Part shown: positions 1-11,443 of the stretch, piece by piece
Numbering within the stretch: position 1 is the stretch's first letter
How the letters are laid out: each line of letters starts with the position of its first letter
Source: Limanda limanda
Taxonomy: Eukaryota; Chordata; Actinopteri; Pleuronectiformes; Pleuronectidae
Length of the DNA stretch: 64,000 bases
Assembly: GCF_963576545.1 (NCBI RefSeq)
Contig: NC_083654.1
Coordinates: 18,448,199 to 18,512,198, forward strand
Direction: 5' to 3'
The notes under the pieces: generated by a model
Database searches by the model: none
What the model was told of the DNA's origin: nothing
The model's input: only the letters and a program-made list of their open reading frames with translations
Position numbers and translations under genes: made by a program

Positions 1-111
1 GGCGAGGTAGCTCAGTGCTAACTCCAACTTTTAACTTTTCTAACTTAAACTTCAAGATGTTTCTAAGTCGATAACTGAGCCGCAACAACACGAACCAAAG
101 TGTTCACTCAC

Positions 112-276
112 CCGGGGAACCTGCGAGGGACTTCTCTCCGTTTGCCTGTGAGAGAGAAAAGTTTTTCTCTATCTGGATAAAACACTTTTTCCTGAAACTA
201 ATAAACAAGGAAGCAGTGCGGAAGCGGCTGTTTTGTGCCCAGCTCTGTTAGCAGGAGCTAGCACAGCACTTCCGGT
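112..276 (-). promoter_or_regulatory. ETS-type promoter and non-coding first exon of a minus-strand gene leaving the window
   Basis: On the minus strand there is a strong ETS/GABP site (ACCGGAAGTG, plus positions 267-276). A GC-rich stretch follows without any ATG, and then a consensus donor (CCGG|GTGAGT, exon ending at 112). This is the usual look of a housekeeping promoter with a 5' UTR exon whose coding exons lie left of the window. In mammals TARS2 lies next to ECM1, so it is a possible identity, but nothing coding is visible here. The start site itself is inferred. Confidence 0.35.
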
Positions 277-680
277 TTTAAAAATCCTTCACAATATCAT
301 TACTTGTTAATATCCGTATCTTCCAGCAGTAACTGTATACACTTCCCAAATCATAACAAATCTATTATTTTTATTATATTAATTTATTATATTAATTTAC
401 TTAATTTAAGATATTATAGAATGATTGAATGTGTTGTAACATTTATTCTTTTGGCTTAATTGTTGTAGATTTGTCACACAACATCAACACACATCTCAAA
501 TTATAACAACATTACAATCATGTTGAAGGAAAACACAAAAGAGTGTATGAGTGTTCCACTTTTATTTTGAAGCCAGACAGGAAGTGCAGTGAAGAAATCT
601 TTAAAGAAAGGGGGGGGGGTAATCTGGAGCAAATTCTAATACAACATTTACATTTACTTTCAATGACATAAATAAAAGTG

Positions 681-686
681 TTTATT
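681..686 (-). terminator. Candidate poly(A) signal of the ECM1-like gene
   Basis: AATAAA on the minus strand, about 340 bases downstream of the ECM1-like stop codon. It is the first canonical signal in that direction, so it plausibly ends the transcript. Confidence 0.4.
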
Positions 687-1025
687 TTTTGGCTTTGTCA
701 TTCAGGAATCTGTCACCCTCTCGACTATTGAGTTGTACACTTGTTTTTATTGCATCTGTGAACTTTTTATTACACGAATGGATTGAAAATAATCTAAAAA
801 ATTTGTCTCAAAATCACTATTATTTATCTTATTTGAAGTTGCCAAACTGTATAGAGTTGTGTGTTCAGTCATAAAACAGCATGTGAAATCTTCAGTTAAG
901 CTATTAAGAGCTCCTCTGAGCAGCTCAAACAAAAACCTGCAGAAAAGAGTCTAAACTCAGCATTATTTTCCATATTTTTTTAAATTTTGTCCAAATCGAT
1001 AAAACACACTATTTTTATCTCTACT

Positions 1026-3135
1026 TTAGCAAGTGCTGAAGGTGAATCCTGGCTCCTCGGGGACGCTGGGAGCAGTGTAGCCTGGTGTCGGGCTGTAGTT
1101 TGGGTTTGGCAGCTCGCTATCGAAGCACGTCCACCGAGCGTCTCCTTTGCTCCTGCAGCACTCGTATGCCGCAGTCATGGTAGAATATTCCTCCACACAG
1201 AACTGAGACAGAGCTTGTTTCCACTGCAAGAAAAACAACATACTATTGTCTCAAAATCTCAGCTAAAGAAAAAAACACACAAAAGTACTCTTTGATCACC
1301 CAGGTAGATCTTTATTGCTTTTATGTACGTGGAGGAAACTTGTCATTTTGGTGAATTCCTGTGTGGAAATACTATATATAGCATACATTTACGTCCATAT
1401 TTAGTTTTTCTGTTGTTTCAAGTTGTACAATAAAAAATAATTTAAAACTAGGAGCTCACTGCGTCTTGTGTGTTTGATGTAGTTACTAAAAATATGTTGC
1501 AGTTTTTTGCATAAAAGGTTGAGATGTTTTAGGAGGATTTCTGGAGACTATGACATAAAATATACGGGAATATGCAGTATATCTGTATACATGGAATACT
1601 GTGTATAACAGCACACCATTTTATTATTTTACTCAATCTAAAAAAGTATGTGTATTGACTAGGGTTGCAGAGGGGCGGAAAGTTTCCGGAAACTTTCCAT
1701 GGGAATATTAAGCTCGGAAATTTTGGGAATTAAAAAAAAAAAAAGTTGAGTTTCAACCCTCCACTGTGCATTCTTCCATCACATGCACAGATAACTCCCA
1801 GCATCCTTCACTCTACAGCAGGGCTAGTGAGGCCTGCTGTAGAGTGCAGGACTAGTCAGGTAAGGTTAGATGATATTACTCGGGTAAATATATTAGCATG
1901 CTTATTGAGGGTTGTTCATCTGTTCATCTAGCCTATTTGCATTAATTTATCCATCAACCAGACTATTCCAATTGTTTGGAACTATTTATATCTCTGGCAT
2001 TGCATAGTGTTTTTTTCTCTTGTGTGGAGACATTTCACCCCATCCAATGTAGAAGGAAAGGCTGTGTACATTTGCAAATACTGTGCAAAGACCTGTGTTA
2101 AGAATGACACAACGATGCAGAAGCATATAGTCAAGTGCCCAAAGTTTCCTCAGGATTCAAATCAGCCTATGACAAATCAAAATGTTTATATTTATGTCTG
2201 TATATGACAAGGTAAATACAGTTAGTATAAATTACCCACAACATTTCCAGTTTTTTCCGGTTAATTCCCGCTAATTCCCATGGAAAGTTTCCAACTTTGA
2301 ATATTCCCGGAATTTTGCAACCCTAATATTGACAATCAAGTCTGGTTTCCCCACCTCAAACATTACTCGTATTTAAACCCGTGCATCTGTCTGTCATTGT
2401 CCTCACAAACACTCACAGCTTGTTGGGCACAGCACAGGATCTGTTGACTGTGCTGTGCCACTTGGCCACTGCAGCACGAATGGAACCACGACTCCAGGCG
2501 GTTGATGGCGTTTCCACGGCGTCGGAAGTGGCTTGAGCCGGATCTTGGGAAGAAGCTTGCCGGGTACCTGGGTCGACCCTGACCCTGATGGCAAATGGCA
2601 GCCAGGTTTAGGGCCGTGGGACGGGCGGGTGGGAAGGGAACATCAACCTCATCGGGAGCGGTGTTTTGGGTTTCTGTGGAAATACACAGAGGTTAACATC
2701 ATTTTAATTGTAAGAATATATCTAGTATAAATACTGATTGAATCTAGAAGAAGTTACCAGCCACATTTGTTAATGCTTTAACTTGTATCCATGGTTCTTG
2801 GACAATAAAGACAGTTCATGACCCGAGATATATTGATCATATATGAATCCATTCCTCCACAGCTCATGAATAACTTCAGAAAAAACAAAAATGCACCTTT
2901 ATTCAAGCCGTGAACAAGATCCTGACACATTGACATTTTCTTGGCCCCTAACAGGATAAATACCTTCGTGCAGAGACAAGTAATCAGCTGGTAACTTGGT
3001 ATCCAGACAGGCAGCGTGAGAAAAAGCCATCAAGTGTAAATACTCAAAGAACCTTAAATTACCTCCAAAATTTGCACCATGAAGAGTCAGAAAAGCCACC
3101 ATCCAAAGTCCTGTGAGACCTCCGGCTGAAGTCAT
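1026..3135 (-). CDS. ecm1-like: Compact secreted ECM1-like protein with one cysteine repeat
   Basis: Three minus-strand coding exons: 3063-3135, 2417-2673 and 1026-1223 (73+257+198 = 528 nt, 175 residues plus stop). Splice sites are good (GGAG|gtaatt, tttccacag, GCT|gtgagt, tcttgcag) and phases match. Exon 1 encodes a signal peptide of about 24 residues with a hydrophobic core (LWMVAFLTL). Exons 2 and 3 encode one ECM1 repeat: FPPARPTALNLAAICH, then RRRGNAINRLESW and paired cysteines (SCCSG, LCCAQQAW, YECCRSKGDARWTCF). Mammalian ECM1 is about 540 residues with several such repeats; this protein stops after one, so it is either a lineage-specific short paralog or a truncated copy. ECM1 proteins are secreted and bind matrix partners; the role here is inferred from family. 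Intron 2 holds a hAT insertion at 1660-2325. The start ATG has a good context (GCCATGA). Confidence 0.72.
1660..2325 (+). mobile_element. Non-autonomous hAT element carrying a BED zinc-finger remnant (copy 1)
   Basis: Terminal inverted repeats TAGGGTTGCA...TGCAACCCTA are flanked by TATTGAC on both sides (8-bp TSD, first base different: G/A). Inside, 2007-2207 reads as a BED-type finger (VWRHFTPSNVEGK, CKYCAKT, MQKHIVKCP), the usual N-terminal domain of hAT transposases, but the rest of a transposase is absent. The element sits in intron 2 of the ECM1-like gene in the opposite orientation. Confidence 0.8.
2909..3011. repeat. Duplicated non-coding segment, copy 1
   Basis: This stretch of ECM1-like intron 1 aligns by eye to 4852-4966 over about 100 bases with small gaps. 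Shared words include AAGATC[C/T]TGACA, TTGACATTTTCT, CTAACA and CAGGCAG. It is open on the minus strand here but carries a stop in the other copy, so coding is unlikely. Confidence 0.5.
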
Positions 3136-3220
3136 GGCTGCCCGGCAGTGTGGTAGGATTTTCAAAAGGCAGATTTCTCTCCGGTATCCTCTCCTGTGAT
3201 GTGACCTGATCAGAAACCAG

Positions 3221-3230
3221 TATATAAGGG
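3221..3230 (-). promoter_or_regulatory. TATA box of the ECM1-like gene
   Basis: CCCTTATATA on the minus strand lies about 90 bases upstream of the ECM1-like ATG at 3135. That spacing suits a 5' UTR of about 60 bases. The sequence also reads as TATATAAGG on the plus strand, so direction is inferred from the exon downstream on the minus strand. Confidence 0.4.
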
Positions 3231-3869
3231 TGAGGGGAGTGAGTGTTTGGGTGAGAAATGCTTGTAAGCGGGGGTGAAACGGGTGAGGAGATAACTTGGA
3301 AAAAGAGTTTGATCTCTGATATCTGCTGACATTTGCAACATACCAAACTATTACTGAAAGTTCCCAAGGCCTTGAAAGCACCTCACTGCTGGTGGAATGA
3401 GAAGCCAAAGCTGACAGTGAAATGTTTTATCGGGGCACTGACCTGTTTATTAAAACCTGCGTGTTTTCTTTCCCTGAAACTTTTGTTTTTCGGTTAACTC
3501 CTTCAAAAACTGTCTGAGTGGGCATCCTGTTATCAGAGAGGATGGTTCACATTCTCCAAACATCTTGTGATGTTTTGACTTTCTGCACATGAGAATGAGG
3601 GATGCACTCACTCGATGTCAGTGAATCACTTTCATTATTTTTCACTCCCTTAAATTCAAACAACTCTCACACAATTTTTCCTGCTGTCAGCATTGTTGTG
3701 TTTGGCTAATGTTGATTCATTGAATCTCTACTGTTCTCCCAAGCTCTCATAAGAAGAAGGTTTATTTTCTTTGATTGTGTATTATCAAGTTATTTCCACA
3801 TTTAGAATAAGTTCTTGTATATATTTTTTTGGTCTGTTCTGTGTTGCAGGAGGTTTTTCAGGTGTGTCC

Positions 3870-4430
3870 TAAATTCCGGGAATATTCAAAGTTGGAAACT
3901 TTCCATTGGAATTAACAGGAATTTACGGGAATTAACGGGAATTAACAGGAATAAACGGGAATATACGGGAATTAACGGCAATAAACTGGAAATGTTGTGG
4001 GTAATTTATACTTACTGTATTTACCTTGTCATATATATAAACATTTTGTTTTGTCATAGGCTGATTTGAGCCCTGAGGAAACTTTGGGCACTTGACTATA
4101 TGCTTCTGCATCGTTGTGTCATTCTTAACATAGGTCTTTGCACAGTATTTGCAAATGTACACAGCCTTTCCTTCTACATTGGATGGGGTGAAATGTCTCC
4201 ACACATGAGATAGTGCATATGGCATTGTTCTGTAGAATAAGATGAGAAAAAAGTTTGTAAAAAAACACTAATGCAATGACAGAGATATAAATAGTTCCAA
4301 ACAATTGGAATCGTCTGTAAACATATTTTACAATTGATGGATAAATGAATGGAAATAGGCTAGATGAACAGATGAACAATCCTCAATCAGCATGCTAATA
4401 TATTTTCCCCAGTAATATTATAGAAACTTG
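3870..4430 (-). mobile_element. hAT/BED element, copy 2, both ends lost
   Basis: Same family as 1660-2325 and 57024-57840 but inverted relative to the first, with neither terminal TAGGGTTGC intact. The BED-finger frame is still open on the minus strand (4225 down to about 4040). The repeated GGGAATTAAC/GGGAATATAC stretch near 3910-3975 is a short imprecise tandem array typical of this family's end. Confidence 0.7.
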
Positions 4431-4851
4431 CTGCAACCGTAGAAATGAGTCAACACAGACTCATTACATTTAAATCATTCTCACCTATTGCAAAGGTGCT
4501 GCTCCAAAGTAACTCATATGTGATTTTATTTGTTAAATATGTGTCCACAGTCCTTGGACATAAGGACAGAGTGCGATTCAGAGTGTTTTCATGATTTGGC
4601 CCTCAGAATTGATTTTTAGTGTCTAGAAGGAAAAATCCAAACCCTGAGAGTTCAATTAAACCACCTGTTGCTCACATTCTTCTACATCTGATAAATATCT
4701 TTGACCCATTAGTTTCATATAAGTAAAAACCTCAGTCTGAACTTGAGCTCAACATGGTTCTACACATTACATATGCATTTAATAACCGTTATTGTCAGGT
4801 CAGAAGCTAATACTTCACTTTGATATTTCTCAGATAACAATCCATTCCAAG
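4431..4851. other. Intergenic, no gene seen
   Basis: AT-rich sequence with no plausible exon, repeat or transposon terminus that I can recognise. Confidence 0.5.
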
Positions 4852-4966
4852 ATACAAGCAAGATCTTGACATGTTGACATTTTCTGTTATCTAACAAGAT
4901 ATATATCCTCAGGCAAAGTTTTACATGTGATTAGTCAGTTGGTATCTGGGCATCAGTGCAGGCAGG
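4852..4966. repeat. Duplicated non-coding segment, copy 2
   Basis: Partner of 2909-3011. It ends shortly before a CCAAT/TATA-like promoter at 4982-5019, so it may be a shared upstream control element or the relic of a local gene duplication. Confidence 0.5.
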
Positions 4967-4979
4967 AGATACCTTCTCC

Positions 4980-5725
4980 CTGATTGGCTTACCCAGCGAC
5001 ACCGAAGCAAATAAAAAGGGTGTCAGTCGAGAGGCCGCGTATCCAGATCCCACTTTAATCTGGTTCAGGTAAGAACTTTTTAAAACATTATAACTATAAG
5101 GATTTTAAAGGTATTTTTAAGGATTATTTAACAAACATCGGCAAATGGTAGAAATCAGTCAGTGGCTTAAATTCTCTGTGGCCAAATTTCCTGCACAAGA
5201 CTTCCCTACCTGGTGAGTAGGATATACGCTGGGCCAGGCCGCAGCCGAGATCAACATTTTAAACATTAATCATATTGTGAATACAGTTATTGTAGATCTC
5301 TATATTCACACCAATTTAATTAATTTATTTTATTTTTTTGCAGCGGACTGTGATGGAACATACAACGTCACCGAGAGATCAATGCAACAGTATCATCTGC
5401 AGTAATTTCAAATCAAGATGGAAGTGTGTTCTTCATGTTTCATTTTGTCAAGAAACCACATAATAAATATATTTGCATATTCATTTATTCCGTCAAAAAA
5501 CTTTCCTCAACGTCACACAGACAAAATTCAAATGACCTTGGAAATGATTTACTTTATGTCCCCCTGTGTACCATCCATTAAATCAAATATAATTACAGTT
5601 TTACTCTATTGCCATTTATGCTATATTACTATTGCATTTTAAGGAGTTACAGTAAATACATTGCATCTATACGTTTACTTATACATTATATATGCTTACC
5701 ACATGTAATAAAGCAATTATTACAT
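4980..5725 (+). other. Possible short spliced transcription unit
   Basis: An inverted CCAAT box (ATTGG near 4983) and a TATA-like AAATAAAAAGG near 5009 precede a small candidate exon ending in a strong donor (TTCAG|GTAAGAAC near 5070). Acceptors follow before a possible internal exon (about 5161-5212, ending CTG|GTGAGT) and at about 5342 (tttttttgcag). AATAAA lies near 5707. Exon 3 has an ATG starting a 36-codon frame (MEHTTSPRDQC...). I do not recognise the product; it could be a short secreted-peptide gene, a non-coding RNA or chance. Confidence 0.25.
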
Positions 5726-5729
5726 GTTA

Positions 5730-7067
5730 ATATACTGTTTTGTCATCTTGCCTCTCATGTTTATGGCTGCAAATCCAGAAGGTATAATGGCAGATTTATT
5801 TTTCCTGTGTTTGCGCATGTGACTGAAAGAGAGTCTGTTGTGCATATTCTGATGAAAGTGTTCTGGAAGCTGGTGAAAGGAGAACTCAGGCAGCAGCTGA
5901 TGACTTACGCAGAAGAGTTTAAGAGTTTACTGTAGACTTGATGCATTAGGAAGTTGAGCAATATACAAACAATAACAGAGTAACATGAGCAATTGTCCCC
6001 CTCAAGTCTGAAGATGGTCTCACACAGCATCCAAATAATTCTTTATCTAGAACCTGACCTTGGATATTGCTTGGAGGGATACTCCGAGTGGTGCTGTGCG
6101 GGTGTGTTTTGGGAGGATGGTCAAAAATTCCTTCAAACATTTGTTTAATATTATTCTTTTCATGACCTGTACTGTAGCCAGCCACCAGGTGGTGATCAAG
6201 GCCTTTTGACTTGGAAGCCGTCATGTCGTCCATCTTTCAACACACAGTCCATGATCTGTCTCATCAAACCTTTATGATTATCCACCTGGAACCGTTCCCA
6301 CCGTTTGGGTTTGATAGTGTTTCTGTTAAATAATAATTACTATAGACACTGTGGGCGTTTGGTAACCCCCCATGATAAAAAAGACTCTGTGTGACATGTG
6401 TAAATACAGAATTTTTATGAAGTATAAAGTTATCGGGTGTGGTTACGATGAGTTGTGACACTAACACAAAGGTAAAGTTAGACTGACGAAAACTACCTTC
6501 CACATTTTCTTCTAGATTCTTAGCTGCAATTATATCAATGTAACAACATATTAATGCAAAGAAAAGTTGTTAAATAAAACCCACATAGCAGAACACGTTT
6601 GCAAATGTATGTACCGAAAATAGGACATATTATCACTCTGCACATGTATAACCAGTAAAGCTGCTTTAACCAGAGTGGGCAGAGAGGGTTGGGCTACTAG
6701 ACACCTGAGAAAGCTGCTGGGGCTGTTTTTTATCTGCTGCTGCTTACACTGAGATTTACATCCACTTGTTAGTTGTTCTGTGAATTGTCAGGTGCACATT
6801 AACAAATAGGCACTGCAGATGTTGGATTTTTTTAAATAAGTGAAAATATTGCAAAAGGTTTTTCAACTGTGCTGAAATAAAGTGAACCAAGATGTGTGAT
6901 TTTAATGTTGCTGTAGCCCTTGCTCCACAGAAGAGATGGCAACCTTATATCGTTGTGCAGACAGGAGGAGACTCCTGAAACAAACATAAACATAAAACAT
7001 AAATGCCATATTTCTGTCATGTTTCCCTCCTTTGCAGTAATGAGCTTAAAATCAATGATGTGTAAAG
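5730..7067. other. Intergenic, no gene seen
   Basis: Open frames here are short, not conserved elsewhere in the window and lack splice context. No transposon ends were recognised. Confidence 0.45.
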
Positions 7068-7569
7068 GCATTGTAGGAATGTGATAATAAATTGTGGGGA
7101 AAGAGTAATGTGATGAACTTGTTATATAAAAGCAATAATTGTACCTTCTGTAACACGTTATTATGAGATCCAATAAAAATATACTAGATACCAAAGTGTT
7201 TCCAAAGTTCTGATACTTTAAATCCACAACACAAACTGATTCATCCCTCTTATTATATTTCCCAAAGGACAAGTTAAACCATATACTGTCTATAACTGTA
7301 TGTAAAAAATAATTAAATAACCCTCTGGGTGAAGGTTTTCAGGGACAAATTTAGAGAAGCATATAAGAAAAAAAAATCTTGATATAATTCAATTTAATTT
7401 AATTGTATTTGTATTATATGAAGGCACTTTACATAGTAAGGTCGAGACCAGCAGTTCCCAGAAAAAGCAAATCTCCAACAGAACTAGATTCATGTCATTC
7501 TGGTTGTTATAATGAAAATAGCGATAGTTATAGATGTATTAGTGATATTATTATTGTGGTTGTTGTTGT

Positions 7570-7684
7570 CCTTCTTCTTCTTTCTTCTTCTTCTTCTTCT
7601 TCTTCTTCTTCTTCTTCTTCTTCTTCTTCTTCTTCTTCTTCTTCTTCTTCTTCTTCTTCTTCTTCTTCTTCTTCTTCTTCTTTT
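7570..7684 (+). repeat. (CTT)n microsatellite, unit A
   Basis: About 38 units of CTT/AAG, directly abutting the 5' UTR exon of gene copy A. All long Ser, Leu, Lys and Glu frames over it are artefacts. Confidence 0.95.
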
Positions 7685-7976
7685 TGAGCCTTGTGCGCTG
7701 CTGGAAATGATAACAATCTTGTCCAACCTGTTTGCCCACCAGGCTATTGAGAGCCAGGGAGAGGCTCGGGAGGGGACAGTGGCAGCAGACAGAGTGTCAA
7801 CCAACACACAGAGGTGAGGAAGCAGGAAATAGACCGCAAATAGAAGGTAGAGAGGAGGGCAGAGATACGAAAGTAGGACGTTTAAAGTCCAGTGACTTTT
7901 GCTCCACACTTAGTGAAAGCTTGTTAAACGTTAGTTTTCCCTTTGCTGCTCACAGGGACACAGAACAGCCACAACA

Positions 7977-9228
7977 ATGCGGATTGAGTTGATTGTGGGC
8001 CTTCTCTCCATCATGGTATCCTTGGGAATGGTGGTAGTTATTATGGGCCAGCACAAGGAGCTGCCTATTGTGGAGTTGGAGAGTGAAAAGGCGAAAGAGG
8101 ATATCCTACAAACTTTTGATCGATTGTCAAACAAGGACTTATTCAAAGAATCGGTGGAGAAGCTGCTGCAGCAGGCGAAGAAAGCAATAGTGGAGCTGGA
8201 GCCTACAGTGCCCGACCTGGACGCAAATAAGCAGAAGAAGGAGAAAGAAGATGCGACCTGTCAAGCAGAAAAGGTAAATAAAAAGGCCCACAAAGAACTG
8301 CTAGAAAGCAATGACTCAAGTACTTTACAAAAGTAGAGTTTCAGGTTTTTCATCCTTGAATAACTAAGTTTTGTGCCACTTTATACCTGTGCTACACCAT
8401 ATTTAGATTCAAAAAGCATATGTTGAGTTTATGCTTTATATTTGGAAAGATTAAACTCATGCTCTCCGATCTATTTCTTTTGGCTACTCATAAAAATCCG
8501 TCTAGTTGAGGCTCAGGTGCATTTACCTTAGATAAAAATAGATGTGCAGCAGAACTTTGTGTTTGCTTCTTTCCCAGTAAATAATACAAATTGTATATCC
8601 ACATAGCAAAACTTTGTTAGAAAAAAAGTTATCTACATATAAAGATTTTTATTTAAAAAAAAGTACAGACACGTGAAAAATTTACTTAAAAATTAACATC
8701 AATGTTAACTGTCTTTTAATGTTATTCAAATGTTTCTGCAAATCATTTTCTGTAAACCACTTCTTATTAAGAAAATAATTGTACACTGGCTTGTATGTAC
8801 ACTTCGGTTCACTTTTACATTTCCTTTATCAATCTAAGCAAACAAAACGAGATGAGCTGGCTCAAAAAGAAAAGGAACGCACAGACACTGAAGGTATAAA
8901 CACGAAACCACTTCACAGATCATTTGCTGCTACCATGTGGAGAGATGACAGCGTCATCGAATAACCTCCATCCTTTCTCTGATATTAAGCTCCTCTAAAA
9001 GTTGAGTCTGATGCCTGGAAGGAGGAGCTTGCCAAACTGCAAGAACAACTAAAGTTACGCAGTCCAATATGTGATTTCCTGAAGGCGGACCTGGGAGAGC
9101 TGTAAGACACAAACACTGTTGCATAAATCAAACGTTTGCTGTTACAGAGCATAAATAAGTGGATTAACAATGATATCATTTTGTGTTTTAGGCAAATATG
9201 TGCGAAGCCTGTGGAGGCAACCGCATAA
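7977..9228 (+). CDS. Unrecognised small coiled-coil membrane or secreted protein, copy A
   Basis: Four coding exons: 7977-8273, 8839-8893, 8990-9101 and 9192-9228 (297+55+112+37 = 501 nt, 166 residues). A 5' UTR exon ends at 7813 (CAGAG|gtgagg) and is spliced to 7956, just ahead of the ATG. Residues 4-24 are a hydrophobic helix (LIVGLLSIMVSLGMVVVIMG) serving as signal peptide or anchor. The rest is charged and heptad-like (ESVEKLLQQAKK, KQKKEKEDATC, ESDAWKEELAKLQEQL), with Cys in exons 1, 3 and 4. Exon 3 could instead begin 12 nt later, in frame. Reading past its donor would stop at GAG CTG TAA, shortening the protein. Poly(A) signal at 9369. I do not recognise the family; membrane or extracellular location is inferred from the helix. 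Confidence 0.65.
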
Positions 9229-10559
9229 AAACCTCAGCAAACAGGAGACACAACCCCATGCCAGCTAATCAATGTTTATGTCAGATTTGTTCTCATAATA
9301 CTCCTTTCATTCATGTATGAAGTTGTATTGATATGTTGTTGAGCCAACATTAATGCTGTGACCCTGATAATAAAACTGTTTGATGTTTTTCGGAATCTTT
9401 TTGTCCCTGTAAAATTATTTATCATTTAATTTAGGACAGGAAGTGAAACTATAAAGGCATTCAGCAGAGCACATATACACGTCCAACAAGGCCCAGCAAT
9501 CCCCTCATAAGTTACTGGTTTTTATTTTTGTGGTAATTAGTGGACCTGTTGTTTTTTTTCTCACATGTGGGAAAGATAATATTTTTAATCCCCAGTCTTC
9601 CACTCTTAGTTTGCACCCAGACTGCAGTTTATTATTATTTCGTTTAACATGTATAATTGATTAAAAAATAAATAACTGTAAGGAGCAAGCTTTCCACGTG
9701 ACCCACAAATTGTGACTGCAGCCTCTCAAATGTGTGAGTCCCTTGTGTAAACGTGAACACGACACCTGCCACAGTAAAGAGTGTACAGGCGACTGTAGTG
9801 AAATATGATAGTGATATACCAGGAGAGAACACATGTGGGCAGCACTGAGGGGCTTTTTAAGTTTGTATGTGACTAAACACATGAATACATAGGTGTAATT
9901 AAACAAACAGATATTGATGAGCGTGCATTTCAGCCATTTTACTCTATATCACTTAGTCCAAAGTGCATATAAATAATGTAAACATTTTTATATAAATTAT
10001 TTTATTTTATTTTAAACTGTTATTTTATCAATTGATTTGTCAATGCACATCCTTGTTCTTTTGCATTGTAGGAATGTGATAATAAATTGTGGGTAAAGAG
10101 TAATGTGATAAACTTGTTATATAAAAGCATAATTGTACCTTCTTTAAAAACACGTTATTATGAGATCCAATAAAAATATACTAGATAGTGTATCCAAATT
10201 TCTGATACTTTAAATCCACAACACAAACTGATTCATCCCTCTTATTATATTTCCCAAAGGACAAGTTAAACCATATACTGTCTATAACTGTATGTAAAAA
10301 ATTATTAAATATACCCTCTGGTTGAAGGTTTTCAGGGACACATTTAGAGAAGCATGTAAGACAGAAAATCTTGATTTAATTCAATTTAATTTAATTGTCT
10401 TCGTATTATATGAAGGCACTTTACATAGTAAGGTCGAGACCAGCAGTTCCCAGAAAAAGCAAATCTCCAACAGAACCAGATTCATGTCATTCTGGTTGTT
10501 ATAATGAAAATAGCAATAGTTATAGATGTATTAGTGATATTATTATTGTGGTTGTTGTT

Positions 10560-10661
10560 GTCCTTCTTCTTCTTTTTCTTCTTCTTCTTCTTCTTCTTCT
10601 TCTTCTTCTTCTTCTTCTTCTTCTTCTTCTTCTTCTTCTTCTTCTTCTTCTTCTTCTTCTT

Positions 10662-10691
<30 letters not shown>
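10560..10691 (+). repeat. (CTT)n microsatellite, unit B
   Basis: About 43 CTT units followed by the ATAATTTATCATCACTCTGG sequence that unit A lacks. Confidence 0.95.
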
Positions 10692-10692
<1 letters not shown>

Positions 10693-10971
10693 TAATTTAT
10701 CATCACTCTGGACTCTTTATTTTGGACTTTGCCCTCTGATATTAAGAGTATTTTAGTTATTGATGTTAGATTACTTGTTTATTTTTCCCTGTGTCTCCCT
10801 TGGCTTATGTTTGTGTTTGGATATGTGTTCTCCCTGAGTTTCCAGTTTCCTGTTTTATTTTGAAGTTTTGTTTTGTATTTTGAACTTCCTTGGATTCCTT
10901 CCCCTGTGATTGTCTGCACCTGTTCCTCATGTGTTTCCCCTGTGTCTAATTACCCGTGTATACACAAACAC

Positions 10972-11408
10972 CAGAGGTGTCAAAAGTATTCACATTCATT
11001 ACTGAAGTAGAAGTATAGATAATAGGGTTTAAAAATACTTTTGTAGAAGTTGAAGTATCAACTCAAGCTTTTTACTTAAGTAAAAGTGTAAAAATACTGG
11101 TTTCAAAACTACTAAAGTATAAAAGTAAAAGTAATGTAAGGGAAAAAATTTTTCCATTAAGGACAAACTCTTAAGCCGCTTCTCAGGGGCCTATAGTGCA
11201 CTACCCCCTCCTCCAAAAAACAAATTTTTCTAAAGGCCACTATGACTATAATGTTATATTAAAATGTTATGTTGAAAAATGTGGGATGCACTAAGCTACC
11301 CGTTTGAACTGCAAATATGCCCATTGAAAATTATGAAAATGTATTACAATGCAAATACATATATTGTTAGAAGAGACCTTTGGACTCAACACTACCAATA
11401 ATCAAACC

Positions 11409-11443
<35 letters not shown>

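Larger units (their letters stand above)
7068..10062 (+). repeat. Tandem segmental duplication, unit A
   Basis: The unit begins at GCATTGTAGGAATGTGATAA and ends in CACATCCTTGTTCTTTTGC, the same junction seen at 10063 and 13461. It carries one copy of the four-exon gene. Relative to B and C it lacks the stretch between the CTT tract and GAGCCTTGTGCGCTG. It keeps the 3' segment 9330-10050 that B has lost. Confidence 0.85.

Noticed and set aside
3140..3408. Upstream extension of the ECM1-like exon 1 reading frame on the minus strand
   Set aside because: The extra residues show no signal peptide or family similarity and cross the TATA box; the internal ATG with the hydrophobic leader fits better.
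5946..6233. 95-residue minus-strand frame
   Set aside because: No recognisable motif, promoter or splice support, and no second copy in the window.
7490..7909. Long Arg/Lys/Glu/Ser/Leu frames over the CTT tract (also 10395-10739 and 13794-14150)
   Set aside because: Trinucleotide repeats keep all frames open; no conserved sequence outside the repeat.
9644..9906. Minus-strand frames beginning MFSPGISLSYF, repeated at 20262-20524
   Set aside because: Conserved only because the tandem units are recent copies; the segment is deleted in unit B and has no gene context.
11409..11443. An rRNA gene or rDNA pseudogene locus
   Set aside because: Only 35 bases match and both sides diverge immediately inside a MITE.
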